DNA of 64,000 nucleotides from Chryseosolibacter sp036402075. GTDB lineage: Bacteria > Bacteroidota > Bacteroidia > Cytophagales > Cyclobacteriaceae. Below the pieces are notes generated by a model. The model made no database searches and was not told the origin of the DNA. It saw only the letters and a list, made by a program, of their open reading frames with translations. A program made the position numbers and the translations under genes. Positions within the stretch are counted from its first letter, which is position 1. Each line of letters begins with the position of its first letter. Positions 18,032-26,447 of the stretch are shown one piece after another. The stretch is from NCBI GenBank assembly GCA_036402075.1, contig DASWTP010000216.1, positions 3,183 to 67,182 on the forward strand, in the 5' to 3' direction.

Positions 18032-19951
18032 ATGCGTTTTTGCATATTTTTTCTATCGGTAGCCTTGGGATTTGCGACACGAAATGGTGTGGCACAGCAC
18101 AAGATTGACAGCCTTGAAAGCCTGGTCACATCCGTGCCATCCGATACTACCAAGGTGTGGCTTTTGAACCAGTTGGTTGAACAGCTCCGTGAGAAGGATA
18201 ACAATAAAGCATTTGCATACGCACAACAAGCCACTGATCTCGCACAGCTGCTCAATTACAAGAACGGACAAGCCTTAGCGCTCGAAAACCTTGGGTGGAT
18301 TCTCTATCGAAGGGGTGACTTTTCAAAATCGATGGAGATATCCACGAAGGCCTTGCGGTTAACAGAAGAGATCGGAGACAGAAAAGCAATTGCGAGGTGT
18401 CTTATAAGTATCGCGGCTATCAACTTTGAGCAGAAGCGCTTTCATGAGGCGATCCGCTATTTTAAAGAAGCCTATACGATCGCGAGGGAAGCAAACGACC
18501 TTCGAACGATGGCGCGATGTTTCAACAACATTGCATACACCTATCGCGGACTGGAGCGATACGATTCAGCCGCGGTTTACGCGTACGATGCCGTGCACCT
18601 CAGTGACCAGGCCGGTGACATCTACATGCGTGGCTTCGCGCTTCGCACGCTTGGAGATGTCGAACTTGGATTTCATAAACCAAAACTCGCCCTCGAGAAA
18701 TACTTCAGCTGCTATGAAATCGCCCTGAAACTTGATAACACATTCCTCAAATCATCCGTCCTTCACCGCATCGCAAAAAGCTACAACGAGCTAAAGCAGT
18801 ACGATGAGGCACTCAACTACTTGCATGAGAATATTACCATCGCCAAAAAGTACGGCTTCAAAGATGAGCTTGAGCGAGCATACAAGTTGCTGTCAGAAAT
18901 ATATTATAACGTTAACGACCTGAAAGAAGCCTATCGCTATCAAACGTTGTATGTTGGTCTTCACGACTCGCTGTACGACCAACGCGGCCAGGAGCAGATT
19001 GCCATGATGCAGATCCGCTATGAGACAGAAATGAAACAGGCGCAGATCGAGCTGTTGACAAAAGATGCGGAATTGAAGGAGAAGGACATCAACCGCAAGC
19101 AGGTCTGGATTTACTTTTATGTTGGCTGTCTTAGTCTGCTGGTGATCTTAGCATTCGTTTTTTATTACAACAACCGCCACAATCGAAATGCAAGAATTTC
19201 GCTTCAGCAGAAGAACCGGGAAATTCAAACGCAAACGCTGCAGCTCCGGAATCTCAATTCAACGAAGGACAAGCTCTTCTCGATTATCAGCCACGACCTA
19301 CGGAGCCCGGTGGCGAGCTTGCGCGCGTTAATGGAGATTGTAAACACGACCGGGCTGACGCAGGAAGAGTTTGTTGAAATTACCAGGGGTCTGAAACGAA
19401 ACCTCGATTCGGTTTACGATGACCTCGACAATCTGCTGCTGTGGGCGCAAAGCCAGCTGAAGGGCCTGAAGGCAGTTCCTGAACACATCGACCTGCGAAC
19501 ACTGGCCGATGAAAAGATCAATGTTTTTGCTGATGCTGCCAAAGCGAAAAACCTTACGATTACGAACCTCATCCCTAACGGAACGATTGCCTTTGCCGAC
19601 AGGAATCATATCGGCCTGGTGTTCCGAAATCTGCTGGCGAACGCTGTCAAGTTCAATGCACGAGGTGGTGAGGTGCGAATATTTGCTGAGGAAAGCCCGA
19701 ACGAGTTTCATATTTCCATTGCCGACTCGGGCGTTGGAATCAATGAGTCAGACCTCGGTAAGTTGTTTAACCCGGAAACTCATTTCACTACTCAGGGCAC
19801 AAACAAAGAGAAGGGGATGGGAATCGGATTATTGCTGACGAAGGAGTTTCTCGAAAAGAATAATGGATCCATTCGCGTTTCAAGCACGCCAGGCCTGGGT
19901 ACAACCTTCACCTTCTCACTGAAGGCGGTAAAAGTTCCCGTTGAAGCATAA
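18032..19951 (+). CDS. TPR-domain membrane sensor histidine kinase
   Basis: Encodes 639 residues from the ATG at 18032, the first codon that begins a signal sequence (MRFCIFFLSVALGFATRNGVAQ); an in-frame TTG lies 21 nt upstream. About seven tetratricopeptide units span 30-330. A coiled region leads to a single transmembrane helix (VWIYFYVGCLSLLVILAFVFYY). The kinase core has FSIISHDLRSPVASL (His421) and an HATPase with ADSGVGI and KGMGIGLLL. No receiver or adjacent regulator gene, so the partner is unknown. Confidence 0.9.
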   Translation: MRFCIFFLSVALGFATRNGVAQHKIDSLESLVTSVPSDTTKVWLLNQLVEQLREKDNNKAFAYAQQATDLAQLLNYKNGQALALENLGWILYRRGDFSKSMEISTKALRLTEEIGDRKAIARCLISIAAINFEQKRFHEAIRYFKEAYTIAREANDLRTMARCFNNIAYTYRGLERYDSAAVYAYDAVHLSDQAGDIYMRGFALRTLGDVELGFHKPKLALEKYFSCYEIALKLDNTFLKSSVLHRIAKSYNELKQYDEALNYLHENITIAKKYGFKDELERAYKLLSEIYYNVNDLKEAYRYQTLYVGLHDSLYDQRGQEQIAMMQIRYETEMKQAQIELLTKDAELKEKDINRKQVWIYFYVGCLSLLVILAFVFYYNNRHNRNARISLQQKNREIQTQTLQLRNLNSTKDKLFSIISHDLRSPVASLRALMEIVNTTGLTQEEFVEITRGLKRNLDSVYDDLDNLLLWAQSQLKGLKAVPEHIDLRTLADEKINVFADAAKAKNLTITNLIPNGTIAFADRNHIGLVFRNLLANAVKFNARGGEVRIFAEESPNEFHISIADSGVGINESDLGKLFNPETHFTTQGTNKEKGMGIGLLLTKEFLEKNNGSIRVSSTPGLGTTFTFSLKAVKVPVEA

Positions 19952-20007
19952 GGCTCCGTTTGCTTCTGTGTTGGAGGCCGGCTATCTTGACTTCAAATAG
20001 AAATACC

Positions 20008-21027
20008 ATGGCCCCGCGCAAGTTGATTAAGATTACATTTCCGTTCCTGCTATTAGCTGGATTATATTTTCTCGGCCCTTCTGCGGACCAGGCGCAATAT
20101 GATCTGGCGATGCCAACGGTGCCCGCTTCGGCAGACCAGTTGAATGCGTATGTTAGTAGCCAGGAGCAAAGACATAAGCTCAAGCCCGACAACGAGGCAA
20201 GGATTGTCTGGGCGGACAGTGCACGAGTTAAGACTCCCTATGCCATTGTGTACCTGCACGGTTTTTCTGCCTGTCAAAAGGAAGGAGATCCTGTTCATCG
20301 AAGAATTGCGAAAGCCTTCGGATCGAACTTGTATTTGTCCCGCTTGTCTGACCATGGCATCGATACCACGGAAACACTTCAGTTCTTTACCGCGGAACGT
20401 GTTTGGGAATCAGCAAAAGAAGCGCTTGCTATCGGTGAGGCGATCGGAGAGAAGGTGATTTTAGTGAGCACCTCCACCGGGGGGACACTTGCCCTGAAAC
20501 TCGCTGCCGAGTACCCTGAGCGCATCCATGCCTTAATTAATTTATCACCGAACATTGCAATCAATAATCCAGCTGCATTCTTGTTAAATGACCCGTGGGG
20601 GTTGCAGATTGCCCGCATGGTGATGGGAGGTAAGTATCGGGAAACGGGTGCAGCTGATGAAAAATCACAGTATTGGAACAACAAGTATCGCCTCGAAGCG
20701 GTTGTTGAACTGCAGGAACTGGTTGAGTCCACGATGACAGATGAAACGTTTTCAAGAGTGAAGCAACCTTCGCTCACCCTTTATTACTACAAAGATGAGC
20801 AGCACCAGGATCCCGAAGTGAAAGTGAGCGCGATGCTGGAGATGCATAAGAAGCTGGGAACGCCTGAATCTCTGAAGGTAGCGAAAGCCATTCCCAATGC
20901 CGGAGCTCACGTTATTGGTGGAGCACTTGCATCCAACGATGTGGAAACGGTTTACCTGGAGATGGAAAAGTTTCTATCCGAAACTGTTCATGTAACGAAA
21001 GCACCCCTTGCAGAAATTAAACAATAA
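20008..21027 (+). CDS. Alpha/beta hydrolase
   Basis: Encodes 339 residues from the ATG at 20008; an N-terminal hydrophobic segment (ITFPFLLLAGLYFLG) suggests a membrane anchor or signal. The oxyanion strand is YAIVYLHGFSAC. The nucleophile elbow is VSTSTGG, with Ser156 as likely nucleophile; the first Gly of the usual GxSxG is Ser here. The catalytic His is probably in NAGAHVIGG. It looks like an esterase/lipase-like hydrolase of unknown substrate. The 3-prime end overlaps the convergent DUF3667 gene by 11 nt. Confidence 0.85.
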   Translation: MAPRKLIKITFPFLLLAGLYFLGPSADQAQYDLAMPTVPASADQLNAYVSSQEQRHKLKPDNEARIVWADSARVKTPYAIVYLHGFSACQKEGDPVHRRIAKAFGSNLYLSRLSDHGIDTTETLQFFTAERVWESAKEALAIGEAIGEKVILVSTSTGGTLALKLAAEYPERIHALINLSPNIAINNPAAFLLNDPWGLQIARMVMGGKYRETGAADEKSQYWNNKYRLEAVVELQELVESTMTDETFSRVKQPSLTLYYYKDEQHQDPEVKVSAMLEMHKKLGTPESLKVAKAIPNAGAHVIGGALASNDVETVYLEMEKFLSETVHVTKAPLAEIKQ

Positions 21028-21760
21028 GGTGTTTCACGACTACATATCCAAAGATCACCGCCCAAAAGAGAATAACAAACAAGATCCTTATGACGATCGC
21101 TTTGATGATCGTAAATGCAATATGTTGCTGAAAGAATTGTCTGTATGCAACGGTGAGAAACGCAAGGTAGAGTATTTCGTACGCGACTGAGTTAAACCAA
21201 AAGAAGTACTGTGGGAAGAGCAAAGAAAGGGGAATAAATATAACCAAACGAACAATGGCTGCCTCTCCGAAGATGAATGAATGCAGCACCAAGTTTTCTC
21301 CGTAATTAAATGGCTTTCGAATGAAAAAAATCCAGCTGAGGAAGGCGAACAGGGGCGCCATTAAAAGTAAGATTAACCATTTGCCGTTGTGTGAAGCAAT
21401 TTCAAAAACCTCTGTCCAGTAAGGATGACCTTGACGGGTCCCTCTCCCCGAACTGGAGGTCAGCCGGTCCATGTATCCCGTAATGGTTCCAAAATAGGCG
21501 AGTAGTGCCGAGGAAATGACAAGGAAGCTCAATGGATTAAAATATCGCTTGCGTTTTCCTTCCACGTATTCCTTCGCAATGAAACCCGGTCGTGTTATGA
21601 GCTGCTTGACCAGCAACAAGAAACCCTTGTCTGCGTGGGTAACAGAATGAAAACCTTCATGCAGTACGTGACCTACCGAAATGCGATGAATTTCTTTCTT
21701 CTGGCCGCAGGTGGGGCAGAACGTTGTTTCTACGAGACCGTTACAGTTTGCGCAGATCAT
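21017..21760 (-). CDS. DUF3667 membrane protein with zinc ribbon
   Basis: Encodes 247 residues. The N terminus has a two-CxxC zinc ribbon (CANCNG, CPTCGQ) and a conserved FHSVTHADKGFLLLVKQLITRPG segment. Then there are about four or five membrane helices, the family layout for DUF3667. The function is unknown. Its start overlaps the kdsB stop by 4 nt (ATGA), so the two are co-translated. Confidence 0.85.
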   Translation of the reverse strand: MICANCNGLVETTFCPTCGQKKEIHRISVGHVLHEGFHSVTHADKGFLLLVKQLITRPGFIAKEYVEGKRKRYFNPLSFLVISSALLAYFGTITGYMDRLTSSSGRGTRQGHPYWTEVFEIASHNGKWLILLLMAPLFAFLSWIFFIRKPFNYGENLVLHSFIFGEAAIVRLVIFIPLSLLFPQYFFWFNSVAYEILYLAFLTVAYRQFFQQHIAFTIIKAIVIRILFVILFWAVIFGYVVVKHLIV

Positions 21761-22512
21761 TTTTTTAGCGTTAAGGTGTGGAGTACTTTTTCAAGGTCTT
21801 CAGGCGTATCAATGGCAACTGTGTCGCCCGTGGTGATAGCCGTTTTGATTTTGAAGCCATGTTCAAGCCAGCGAAGTTGTTCCAGCGACTCCGCTTTTTC
21901 GAGTGACGAGGGCGCGAGTTTAGTAACCTTCTTCAGAATGTCAACGCGGTAGCCGTAGATGCCGATATGCTGAAAGAAGGTATGCTGGCTCAACCATGCC
22001 GATGGCTCTGCTCCGCGCACATAAGGAATGGCATGGCGACTAAAATAGATTGCAAATTGATCGGAATCGACAATCACTTTTGGCGAGTTCGGACTCAGCA
22101 AAACCTCCGTGCTGGTAATCTTCTTGATTAGCGTTGCCAATTCGGTGCGATGATCGTCAAAACATTTGCATACAAGGTCGATTTGTTTCGGATCGATGAA
22201 GGGCTCGTCTCCCTGAATATTGATAACGGCATCAGCTTGCAGGTGCATCGCTTCAACCACCTCCGCACAACGGTCAGTGCCGCTCGGGTGTGACGGTGCC
22301 GTCATGCATACTTTTCCACCAAACTGCGTAACTGCCGTGGCAATGCGCTGGTCGTCCGTTGCTACAATGACGTCATTCAATGTCTCGCTTTTTTTCACCT
22401 GCTCGTATACGCGCTGGATCATTGATTTTCCTGCGATGTCGATGAGCGGTTTTCCGGGAAATCTGGTAGAGGCGTAGCGCGCGGGGATGATGCCGATGAT
22501 GGTCTTCTTCAT
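21757..22512 (-). CDS. kdsB: 3-deoxy-manno-octulosonate cytidylyltransferase
   Basis: Encodes 251 residues from the ATG at 22512 (the MKKTIIGIIPARYAST start normal for the family; the frame is open a further 30 nt upstream). It activates Kdo with CTP to give CMP-Kdo for lipid A-core assembly in the cytoplasm. Visible motifs are the nucleotide-binding IPARYASTRFPGKPL, the VIVATDD strand, NIQGDEPFI (metal-binding Asp) and HIGIYGYR. It is the only LPS gene in the window. Confidence 0.95.
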   Translation of the reverse strand: MKKTIIGIIPARYASTRFPGKPLIDIAGKSMIQRVYEQVKKSETLNDVIVATDDQRIATAVTQFGGKVCMTAPSHPSGTDRCAEVVEAMHLQADAVINIQGDEPFIDPKQIDLVCKCFDDHRTELATLIKKITSTEVLLSPNSPKVIVDSDQFAIYFSRHAIPYVRGAEPSAWLSQHTFFQHIGIYGYRVDILKKVTKLAPSSLEKAESLEQLRWLEHGFKIKTAITTGDTVAIDTPEDLEKVLHTLTLKK

Positions 22513-22599
22513 TGCGGGGTTAGGTGTTTTTGGAGATGCCAAAGCACTAAATTAGCAGGAAATCGGTAATTTGGCGAACTCATCCAGAACCAACATTCT

Positions 22600-22947
22600 A
22601 TGACCGTTGACTTCCTGCGACAATTTTGCAAGACACTGCCTGCAGTAACCGAGGACATTAAATGGGGTCATGACCTCTGCTTCTGTGTAGGTGCCAAGAT
22701 GTTTTGCGTAACGGGTCTCGAAGGTCCCTTTTCCGCCTCGTTTAAAGTCACTGACGAAGAATTCGAAGAGATGTCTGAGACCGAGGGAATGGAGCCGGCC
22801 CCCTACATGGCCAGGCACAAATGGATACTGGTAACCAAATCATCGGCACTTAAAAAGAAAGACTGGGAACGTCATATTCGCCAGTCATACGAAATGGTTC
22901 GGGATAAACTTCCAAAGAAGCTCAGGAAAGATCTAAAACTTGATTGA
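22600..22947 (+). CDS. MmcQ/YjbR family protein
   Basis: Encodes 115 residues. The pattern LRQFCKTLPAVTEDIKWGHDLCFCVGAKMFC followed by KWILV and a C-terminal helix (WERHIRQSYEMVRDKLPKKLR) is that of the MmcQ/YjbR (CyaY-like fold) family, thought to bind DNA. It is short, as usual for the family. Divergent from kdsB. Confidence 0.88.
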   Translation: MTVDFLRQFCKTLPAVTEDIKWGHDLCFCVGAKMFCVTGLEGPFSASFKVTDEEFEEMSETEGMEPAPYMARHKWILVTKSSALKKKDWERHIRQSYEMVRDKLPKKLRKDLKLD

Positions 22948-23110
22948 TGTTCGAGCCATTCGGCTCCATGCACATTACTGCCCAATTTTTTTCAAGGGCA
23001 TCGAAGCGTCAGCGCCACGAGAATGACTCTCGAAATTCTGTGACGAGACTCATCATTATCTGGCCTTGCTCCTGACTATCTTTCGGCTTGTTGCCGTGAA
23101 AACGTTGGGA

Positions 23111-23130
23111 GGCATAGTTCTTTTCGCCCC
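23111..23130 (+). promoter_or_regulatory. GGCAY/T-tract element upstream of the YciF-like gene
   Basis: GGCATAGTTCTTTTCGCC begins at 23111, 94 nt before the ATG. It resembles elements found before other stress-type genes in this window (see findings). Its role is inferred and not established. Confidence 0.3.
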
Positions 23131-23204
23131 GGTCACGCTGAGCAAGACGCGAAATCTTTGCTGCGCTCAGCAGTACCAACCATTTACGTTAAAACATCAG
23201 CACT

Positions 23205-23774
23205 ATGCAAAAGTCAACAAAAAGAACTACTGCCGCTAAAAAGGCACAGGCCGCACCAACAAAAGAACAAAATGAGTCGATGTTACAGGAGTTGTTCCTC
23301 GATGAACTCAAGGACATCTATTGGGCAGAGAAGCACCTGGTGAAAGCCCTTCCAAAAATGAAAAAAGCTGCGACATCCGAGGCGCTAGCTACCGCCTTCG
23401 ATGACCATTTAGCGGTAACACAGGAGCAGGTAGCCAGGCTCGAGCAGGTATTCGAACTTCTCGGAGAAAAACCGCGTGGTAAAAAATGTGAAGCTATGGA
23501 AGGGCTGGTGAAAGAGGCCGAGTCAGTGATAGAAGACACAGAGGATGGTTCTTCCACACGGGATGTAGGTTTAATTATTGGCGCACAGAAAATTGAACAC
23601 TATGAAATAGCATCCTATGGTGGTCTGGCACAGGTTGCCAAAACGCTTGGCCTTGAAGAAATTGGCAATCTACTTGGCGAAACGCTCGAGGAGGAGAAAG
23701 AGACGGATCAGCTGCTGACCAATCTTGCTGAAAATAATATCAACGAGTCGGCTACGCAGGAGATTGAAGGGTAA
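23205..23774 (+). CDS. YciE/YciF-type ferritin-like stress protein (DUF892)
   Basis: Encodes 189 residues. A Lys/Ala/Gln-rich N-terminal tail (1-25) is followed by the DUF892 four-helix bundle: LFLDELKDIYWAEKHLVKALPKM, FDDHLAVTQEQVARLEQVFELLGEKP, then IEHYEIASYGGLAQVAKTLG. The helices carry the Glu/His positions expected of the ferritin-like diiron fold. Family members are induced by osmotic and other stress. It opens the run of stress-type genes and has its own terminator. Confidence 0.92.
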   Translation: MQKSTKRTTAAKKAQAAPTKEQNESMLQELFLDELKDIYWAEKHLVKALPKMKKAATSEALATAFDDHLAVTQEQVARLEQVFELLGEKPRGKKCEAMEGLVKEAESVIEDTEDGSSTRDVGLIIGAQKIEHYEIASYGGLAQVAKTLGLEEIGNLLGETLEEEKETDQLLTNLAENNINESATQEIEG

Positions 23775-23798
23775 CGTCACCAAAGATTCGCATTTTAC

Positions 23799-23825
23799 AA
23801 GTCAGGGCCTTCCCTGACTTTTTTG
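23799..23825 (+). terminator. Intrinsic terminator after the YciF-like gene
   Basis: Stem AAGTCAGGG (23799-23807) pairs with CCCTGACTT (23812-23820), 4-nt loop, then T residues. Confidence 0.9.
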
Positions 23826-23907
23826 TTGGTTCGGTATGCAATGCGACATCCGTTGTGTCAAAGTTGAACTTAACCTTGTAAATTACCAGGGCTAACAACG
23901 CATAACC

Positions 23908-24396
23908 ATGACAACAACTAAAAATAAGAAAGGGGTTTCGAGAGTCTTTGATCGTATTGCAACACGGGTTACCCAGTTCGCAGGCCGTCCTGCCGCATTC
24001 ATAATTGCTTCATTTCTCGTCATTATCTGGGCGATCACCGGGCCGCTCTTTGATTTTTCTACAACCTGGCAACTCGTAATCAACACCGGCACCACGATCA
24101 TCACGTTCCTTATGGTTTTTATTATTCAGCAAACCCAGAATAAAGACACGCTTGCCTTGCAACTCAAGCTGAACGAACTTATTGCGTGCAATGAGAAGGC
24201 AAGCAACCGCCTGATCGAAATTGAGGATCTGACTGAGCAGGAATTGATCGTTTTGAAGAAGTTTTATATCAAGCTTTCAACCCTTGCTGAGAATGAAAAT
24301 GATCTCTACAGCTCACACTCCATTGATGAAGCGAATGTGTTTCACCAACAGAAACGGAAGAAAAGAAAAGACTCAGGCATCATTAAGGGCGGTTGA
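23908..24396 (+). CDS. Low-affinity iron permease family membrane protein
   Basis: Encodes 162 residues. Two membrane helices (AAFIIASFLVIIWAITGPLF and LVINTGTTIITFLMVFIIQQTQ) are followed by NKDTLALQLKLNELI and a cytoplasmic tail, the PF04120 pattern. Despite the name, iron transport by bacterial members is poorly shown. It sits between a ferritin-like stress protein and stress-type lipoproteins. The C terminus is basic (RKKRKDSG). Confidence 0.88.
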   Translation: MTTTKNKKGVSRVFDRIATRVTQFAGRPAAFIIASFLVIIWAITGPLFDFSTTWQLVINTGTTIITFLMVFIIQQTQNKDTLALQLKLNELIACNEKASNRLIEIEDLTEQELIVLKKFYIKLSTLAENENDLYSSHSIDEANVFHQQKRKKRKDSGIIKGG

Positions 24397-24456
24397 ATCA
24401 TCGCGGTTGCGATTGGCGTGGCCTGTAAGCAAGGCTTTGAGCGCTGGAGTAGGCAC

Positions 24457-24493
24457 AAAAAAAAAAGCCGCTACCAGGACGGTAACGACTTTT
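24457..24493 (-). terminator. Intrinsic terminator of the lipoprotein/CsbD operon
   Basis: Imperfect 9-bp stem (24467-24475 with 24481-24489, two G-U pairs on the minus strand), 5-nt loop, then a T run on the minus strand (complement of the ten A residues at 24457-24466). Confidence 0.8.
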
Positions 24494-24519
24494 AAACCCC
24501 ACTAGCTAAAATCTTCGAA

Positions 24520-24951
24520 CTAATCTTTGTCGTCAAACAAATCATTCAGTTCCTTGCCGAGCTCCTGGAATCCTGCTTTCACTTCCTGTGAGGTGGTAGC
24601 GGCAGCGGCTTTTACATCTTTCCAGGTTTCTTCGCTGGCATTTTCTATATCTTGAAGAGTTTCATCAACTCTCGCGCGTTCATCGGTTAATCTTCGGTTG
24701 GCATCTTCCAACCTGTTGCGTTCACTGTCGGTGGCGTCATCGAGCCTTCGGTTCACTTTCTCGAGCTCCTTGTTGATGTCATCACGCAGTTTGCGAAGAT
24801 CATCTTTTATCTCGTTTCTTTCTTCGTTTACGTCAACTTCGACCTCTGTAGTCGTTGAATCGTTTTCTCGATCGGCCGGAGTGCATTGTGTCATTGAAAA
24901 CAACAACACCGTCAATCCCACCATTGCCAGAATTCTAAAGAACGTTTTCAT
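24520..24951 (-). CDS. Coiled-coil lipoprotein
   Basis: Encodes 143 residues from the ATG at 24951, which starts the signal peptide; lipobox SMTQC with Cys23. The mature part is almost entirely charged helix (NEERNEIKDDLRKLRDDI, KELEKVNRRLDDATDSE) and predicted to form a long coiled coil, apolipoprotein-like. Similar proteins occur in Bacteroidota with CsbD-like genes. It follows the CsbD-like gene by 4 nt, in one operon. Role unknown; possibly an envelope-spacing or stress lipoprotein. Confidence 0.82.
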   Translation of the reverse strand: MKTFFRILAMVGLTVLLFSMTQCTPADRENDSTTTEVEVDVNEERNEIKDDLRKLRDDINKELEKVNRRLDDATDSERNRLEDANRRLTDERARVDETLQDIENASEETWKDVKAAAATTSQEVKAGFQELGKELNDLFDDKD

Positions 24952-24955
24952 GCTT

Positions 24956-25144
24956 TCAATTCGCTTCTCCAATCATCCGCATCACATCGGCACGGCTTTT
25001 ACCGAGTTTTTGTTGAAGCCTGCCAATCAATTCACCTTCTCTGCCTAACCGAAACATTAAGTCGTCATCGGTCAACATGTTATAACGCCTCTTGAGTTTC
25101 TCTTTCACTTCGTTCCAGCGGCTGATCAACTCGAGCTTATACAT
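24956..25144 (-). CDS. CsbD-like general stress protein
   Basis: Encodes 62 residues. The pattern W-x-EVKEKLKRRYN-x-LTDDDL followed by G-x-x-x-ELIGRLQQKLGKS matches the CsbD family (about 60 residues, general stress response in many bacteria). No membrane segment. First gene of a two-gene operon with the coiled-coil lipoprotein. Confidence 0.88.
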   Translation of the reverse strand: MYKLELISRWNEVKEKLKRRYNMLTDDDLMFRLGREGELIGRLQQKLGKSRADVMRMIGEAN

Positions 25145-25172
25145 AAAGTGAATCGTTAAGTCATGTGACCAT

Positions 25173-25193
25173 AGCGTTTTAAAATCCGTGCCA
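25173..25193 (-). promoter_or_regulatory. GGCAY/T-tract element upstream of the CsbD-like operon
   Basis: On the minus strand TGGCACGGATTTTAAAACG begins at 25193, 48 nt before the ATG. TGGCACG equals the sigma-54 -24 consensus, but the -12 GC is absent (TTAA instead). It resembles elements before other stress-type genes here. Confidence 0.35.
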
Positions 25194-25352
25194 GAATTGA
25201 AACGGCCATTCTGAGGCCATTTAAAGGCTCTGCAACGTCAAAAAGCGGATGAAATGTGGTGTTATTTCCACAAAATGTAGAGCATAACACCCCTTACTGC
25301 CGTTTTCTAATTTGCATCCGCTGGCTTGGTTAACATTTCCGCTGCAACCACG

Positions 25353-25372
25353 GGCACAAGTTTTCTCTAGTC
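25353..25372 (+). promoter_or_regulatory. GGCAY/T-tract element upstream of DUF1328 gene
   Basis: GGCACAAGTTTTCTCTAGTC begins at 25353, 38 nt before the ATG; same class of element as those before the other stress-type genes. Confidence 0.35.
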
Positions 25373-25390
25373 ATTTCGAAAGTTTTGGAG

Positions 25391-25555
25391 ATGTTAAGGT
25401 TTACAGTGATTTTTTTCGTGATCGCTGCAGTAGCGGGGATTTTCGGATTCGGAGAAGTGGAGGGAGCAGTGATGCTGATTGCTAAAACCATCTTTTTCCT
25501 CTTTCTCACCTTGTTCATTGCGAGCCTTTTCGTGCTTCCACAACGAAGACATTAA
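25391..25555 (+). CDS. DUF1328 small membrane protein
   Basis: A 54-residue gene: MLRFTVIFFVIAAVAGIFGF begins the protein, then a Gly/Glu-containing loop (GEVEGA) and a second membrane helix (AKTIFFLFLTLFIASLFVL), ending QRRH. This two-helix pattern is the DUF1328 (YtjA) family, whose members are 50-65 residues. GGAG lies directly before the ATG. It precedes the DUF2383 gene by 11 nt and probably shares its transcript. A paralogue lies at 27449-27616. Confidence 0.85.
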   Translation: MLRFTVIFFVIAAVAGIFGFGEVEGAVMLIAKTIFFLFLTLFIASLFVLPQRRH

Positions 25556-25566
25556 ATCAGACAAAT

Positions 25567-26037
25567 ATGAATGCAGACAACGAATTAATCAGCGTATTGA
25601 ACGACCTTATCCGGATTAATCGCGACCGGACGGAAGGTTATCATAAAGCAGTGGAAGAGCTCAAGCCAGCCGACATCGATCTGAAAACGATGTTCACAAA
25701 CATGGCAAACACGAGTATCCAAAATGCAAATGAACTGACCAATGAAGTTCGTAACCTCGGAGGCGAGCCCGCCACGGATACAACTCAGTCAGGTAAGCTT
25801 TATCGTGTGTGGATGGATATCCGCGCAGGCATTAGTGCACGTGACCGCAAATCGATTCTTGCACTTTGTGAGTTCGGTGAGGATTCAGCATTGAAGGCCT
25901 ACAAGCTCGCGCTTGAATCAGACGCAGAAATTCCGGCTGACATTCGGCAGCTTATCCTCGATCAGAAATCAGAGCTGCAAAATGCACATGACCTGGTGAA
26001 GCGTTACCGTGATATGCACGAATCGATTAAATCTTAA
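25567..26037 (+). CDS. PA2169-type four-helix-bundle protein (DUF2383)
   Basis: Encodes 156 residues; helices such as LISVLNDLIRINRDRTEGYHKAVEEL and KSILALCEFGEDSALKAYKLALE match the DUF2383 ferritin-like bundle (PA2169 family). No diiron function is established. Common in stress-gene clusters with CsbD and DUF1328 proteins, as here. Followed by a terminator. Confidence 0.9.
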   Translation: MNADNELISVLNDLIRINRDRTEGYHKAVEELKPADIDLKTMFTNMANTSIQNANELTNEVRNLGGEPATDTTQSGKLYRVWMDIRAGISARDRKSILALCEFGEDSALKAYKLALESDAEIPADIRQLILDQKSELQNAHDLVKRYRDMHESIKS

Positions 26038-26045
26038 AATTAGAC

Positions 26046-26072
26046 AGAGGTGCGGCCGCCCCACCTCTTTTA
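26046..26072 (+). terminator. Intrinsic terminator after the DUF2383 gene
   Basis: Stem AGAGGTG (26046-26052) pairs with CACCTCT (26062-26068), GC-rich loop, then T residues. Confidence 0.8.
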
Positions 26073-26087
26073 TTTAACAAATACAAA

Positions 26088-26447
26088 ATGGAAACAAGAG
26101 GACAGACAGAAAATATTCCGTGGATGAAGGGACTGGTTTCCTGCACGAATAAAATGAAAGAAGATGGTTACAAGGAAGACTTCCAGGTGACCAAAGACGG
26201 TTTGACAACCTTCAATGAATCTAAGGTGTATTCGCCCGAGGAAGTTAAGATCGTTAACTTTTATCGCTTTGAGGGCGTTTCAGATCCAGGCGACAATACA
26301 ATTCTCTACGTGATCGAGACTTCCGATGGCACCAGGGGAACACTGGTGGATGGGTATGGCGCTTATGCATCGTCCGATGTATCGAAATTTATTGTGGCGG
26401 TGGAAGAAATTCAAAAGCAAATTCATACATCAAAGGTGAATGCGTAA
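26088..26447 (+). CDS. Small uncharacterised protein
   Basis: Encodes 119 residues, soluble. Segments: LVSCTNKMKEDGYKEDFQVTKDGLTTF, YSPEEVKIVNFYRFEGVSDPGDN, TSDGTRGTLVDGYGAYASSD. This resembles the roughly 100-residue Bacteroidota proteins that some databases label phosphoribosylpyrophosphate synthetase without real homology to Prs; I would not transfer that name. Its end overlaps the start of the YihY gene by 8 nt, so the two are co-translated. Confidence 0.7.
   Translation: METRGQTENIPWMKGLVSCTNKMKEDGYKEDFQVTKDGLTTFNESKVYSPEEVKIVNFYRFEGVSDPGDNTILYVIETSDGTRGTLVDGYGAYASSDVSKFIVAVEEIQKQIHTSKVNA

Noticed and set aside
25173..25193. Sigma-54 promoter before the CsbD-like gene (TGGCACG)
   Set aside because: The -12 TTGC is missing (TTAA); the other related elements also lack the GC at the right spacing, so I do not call sigma-54 promoters.
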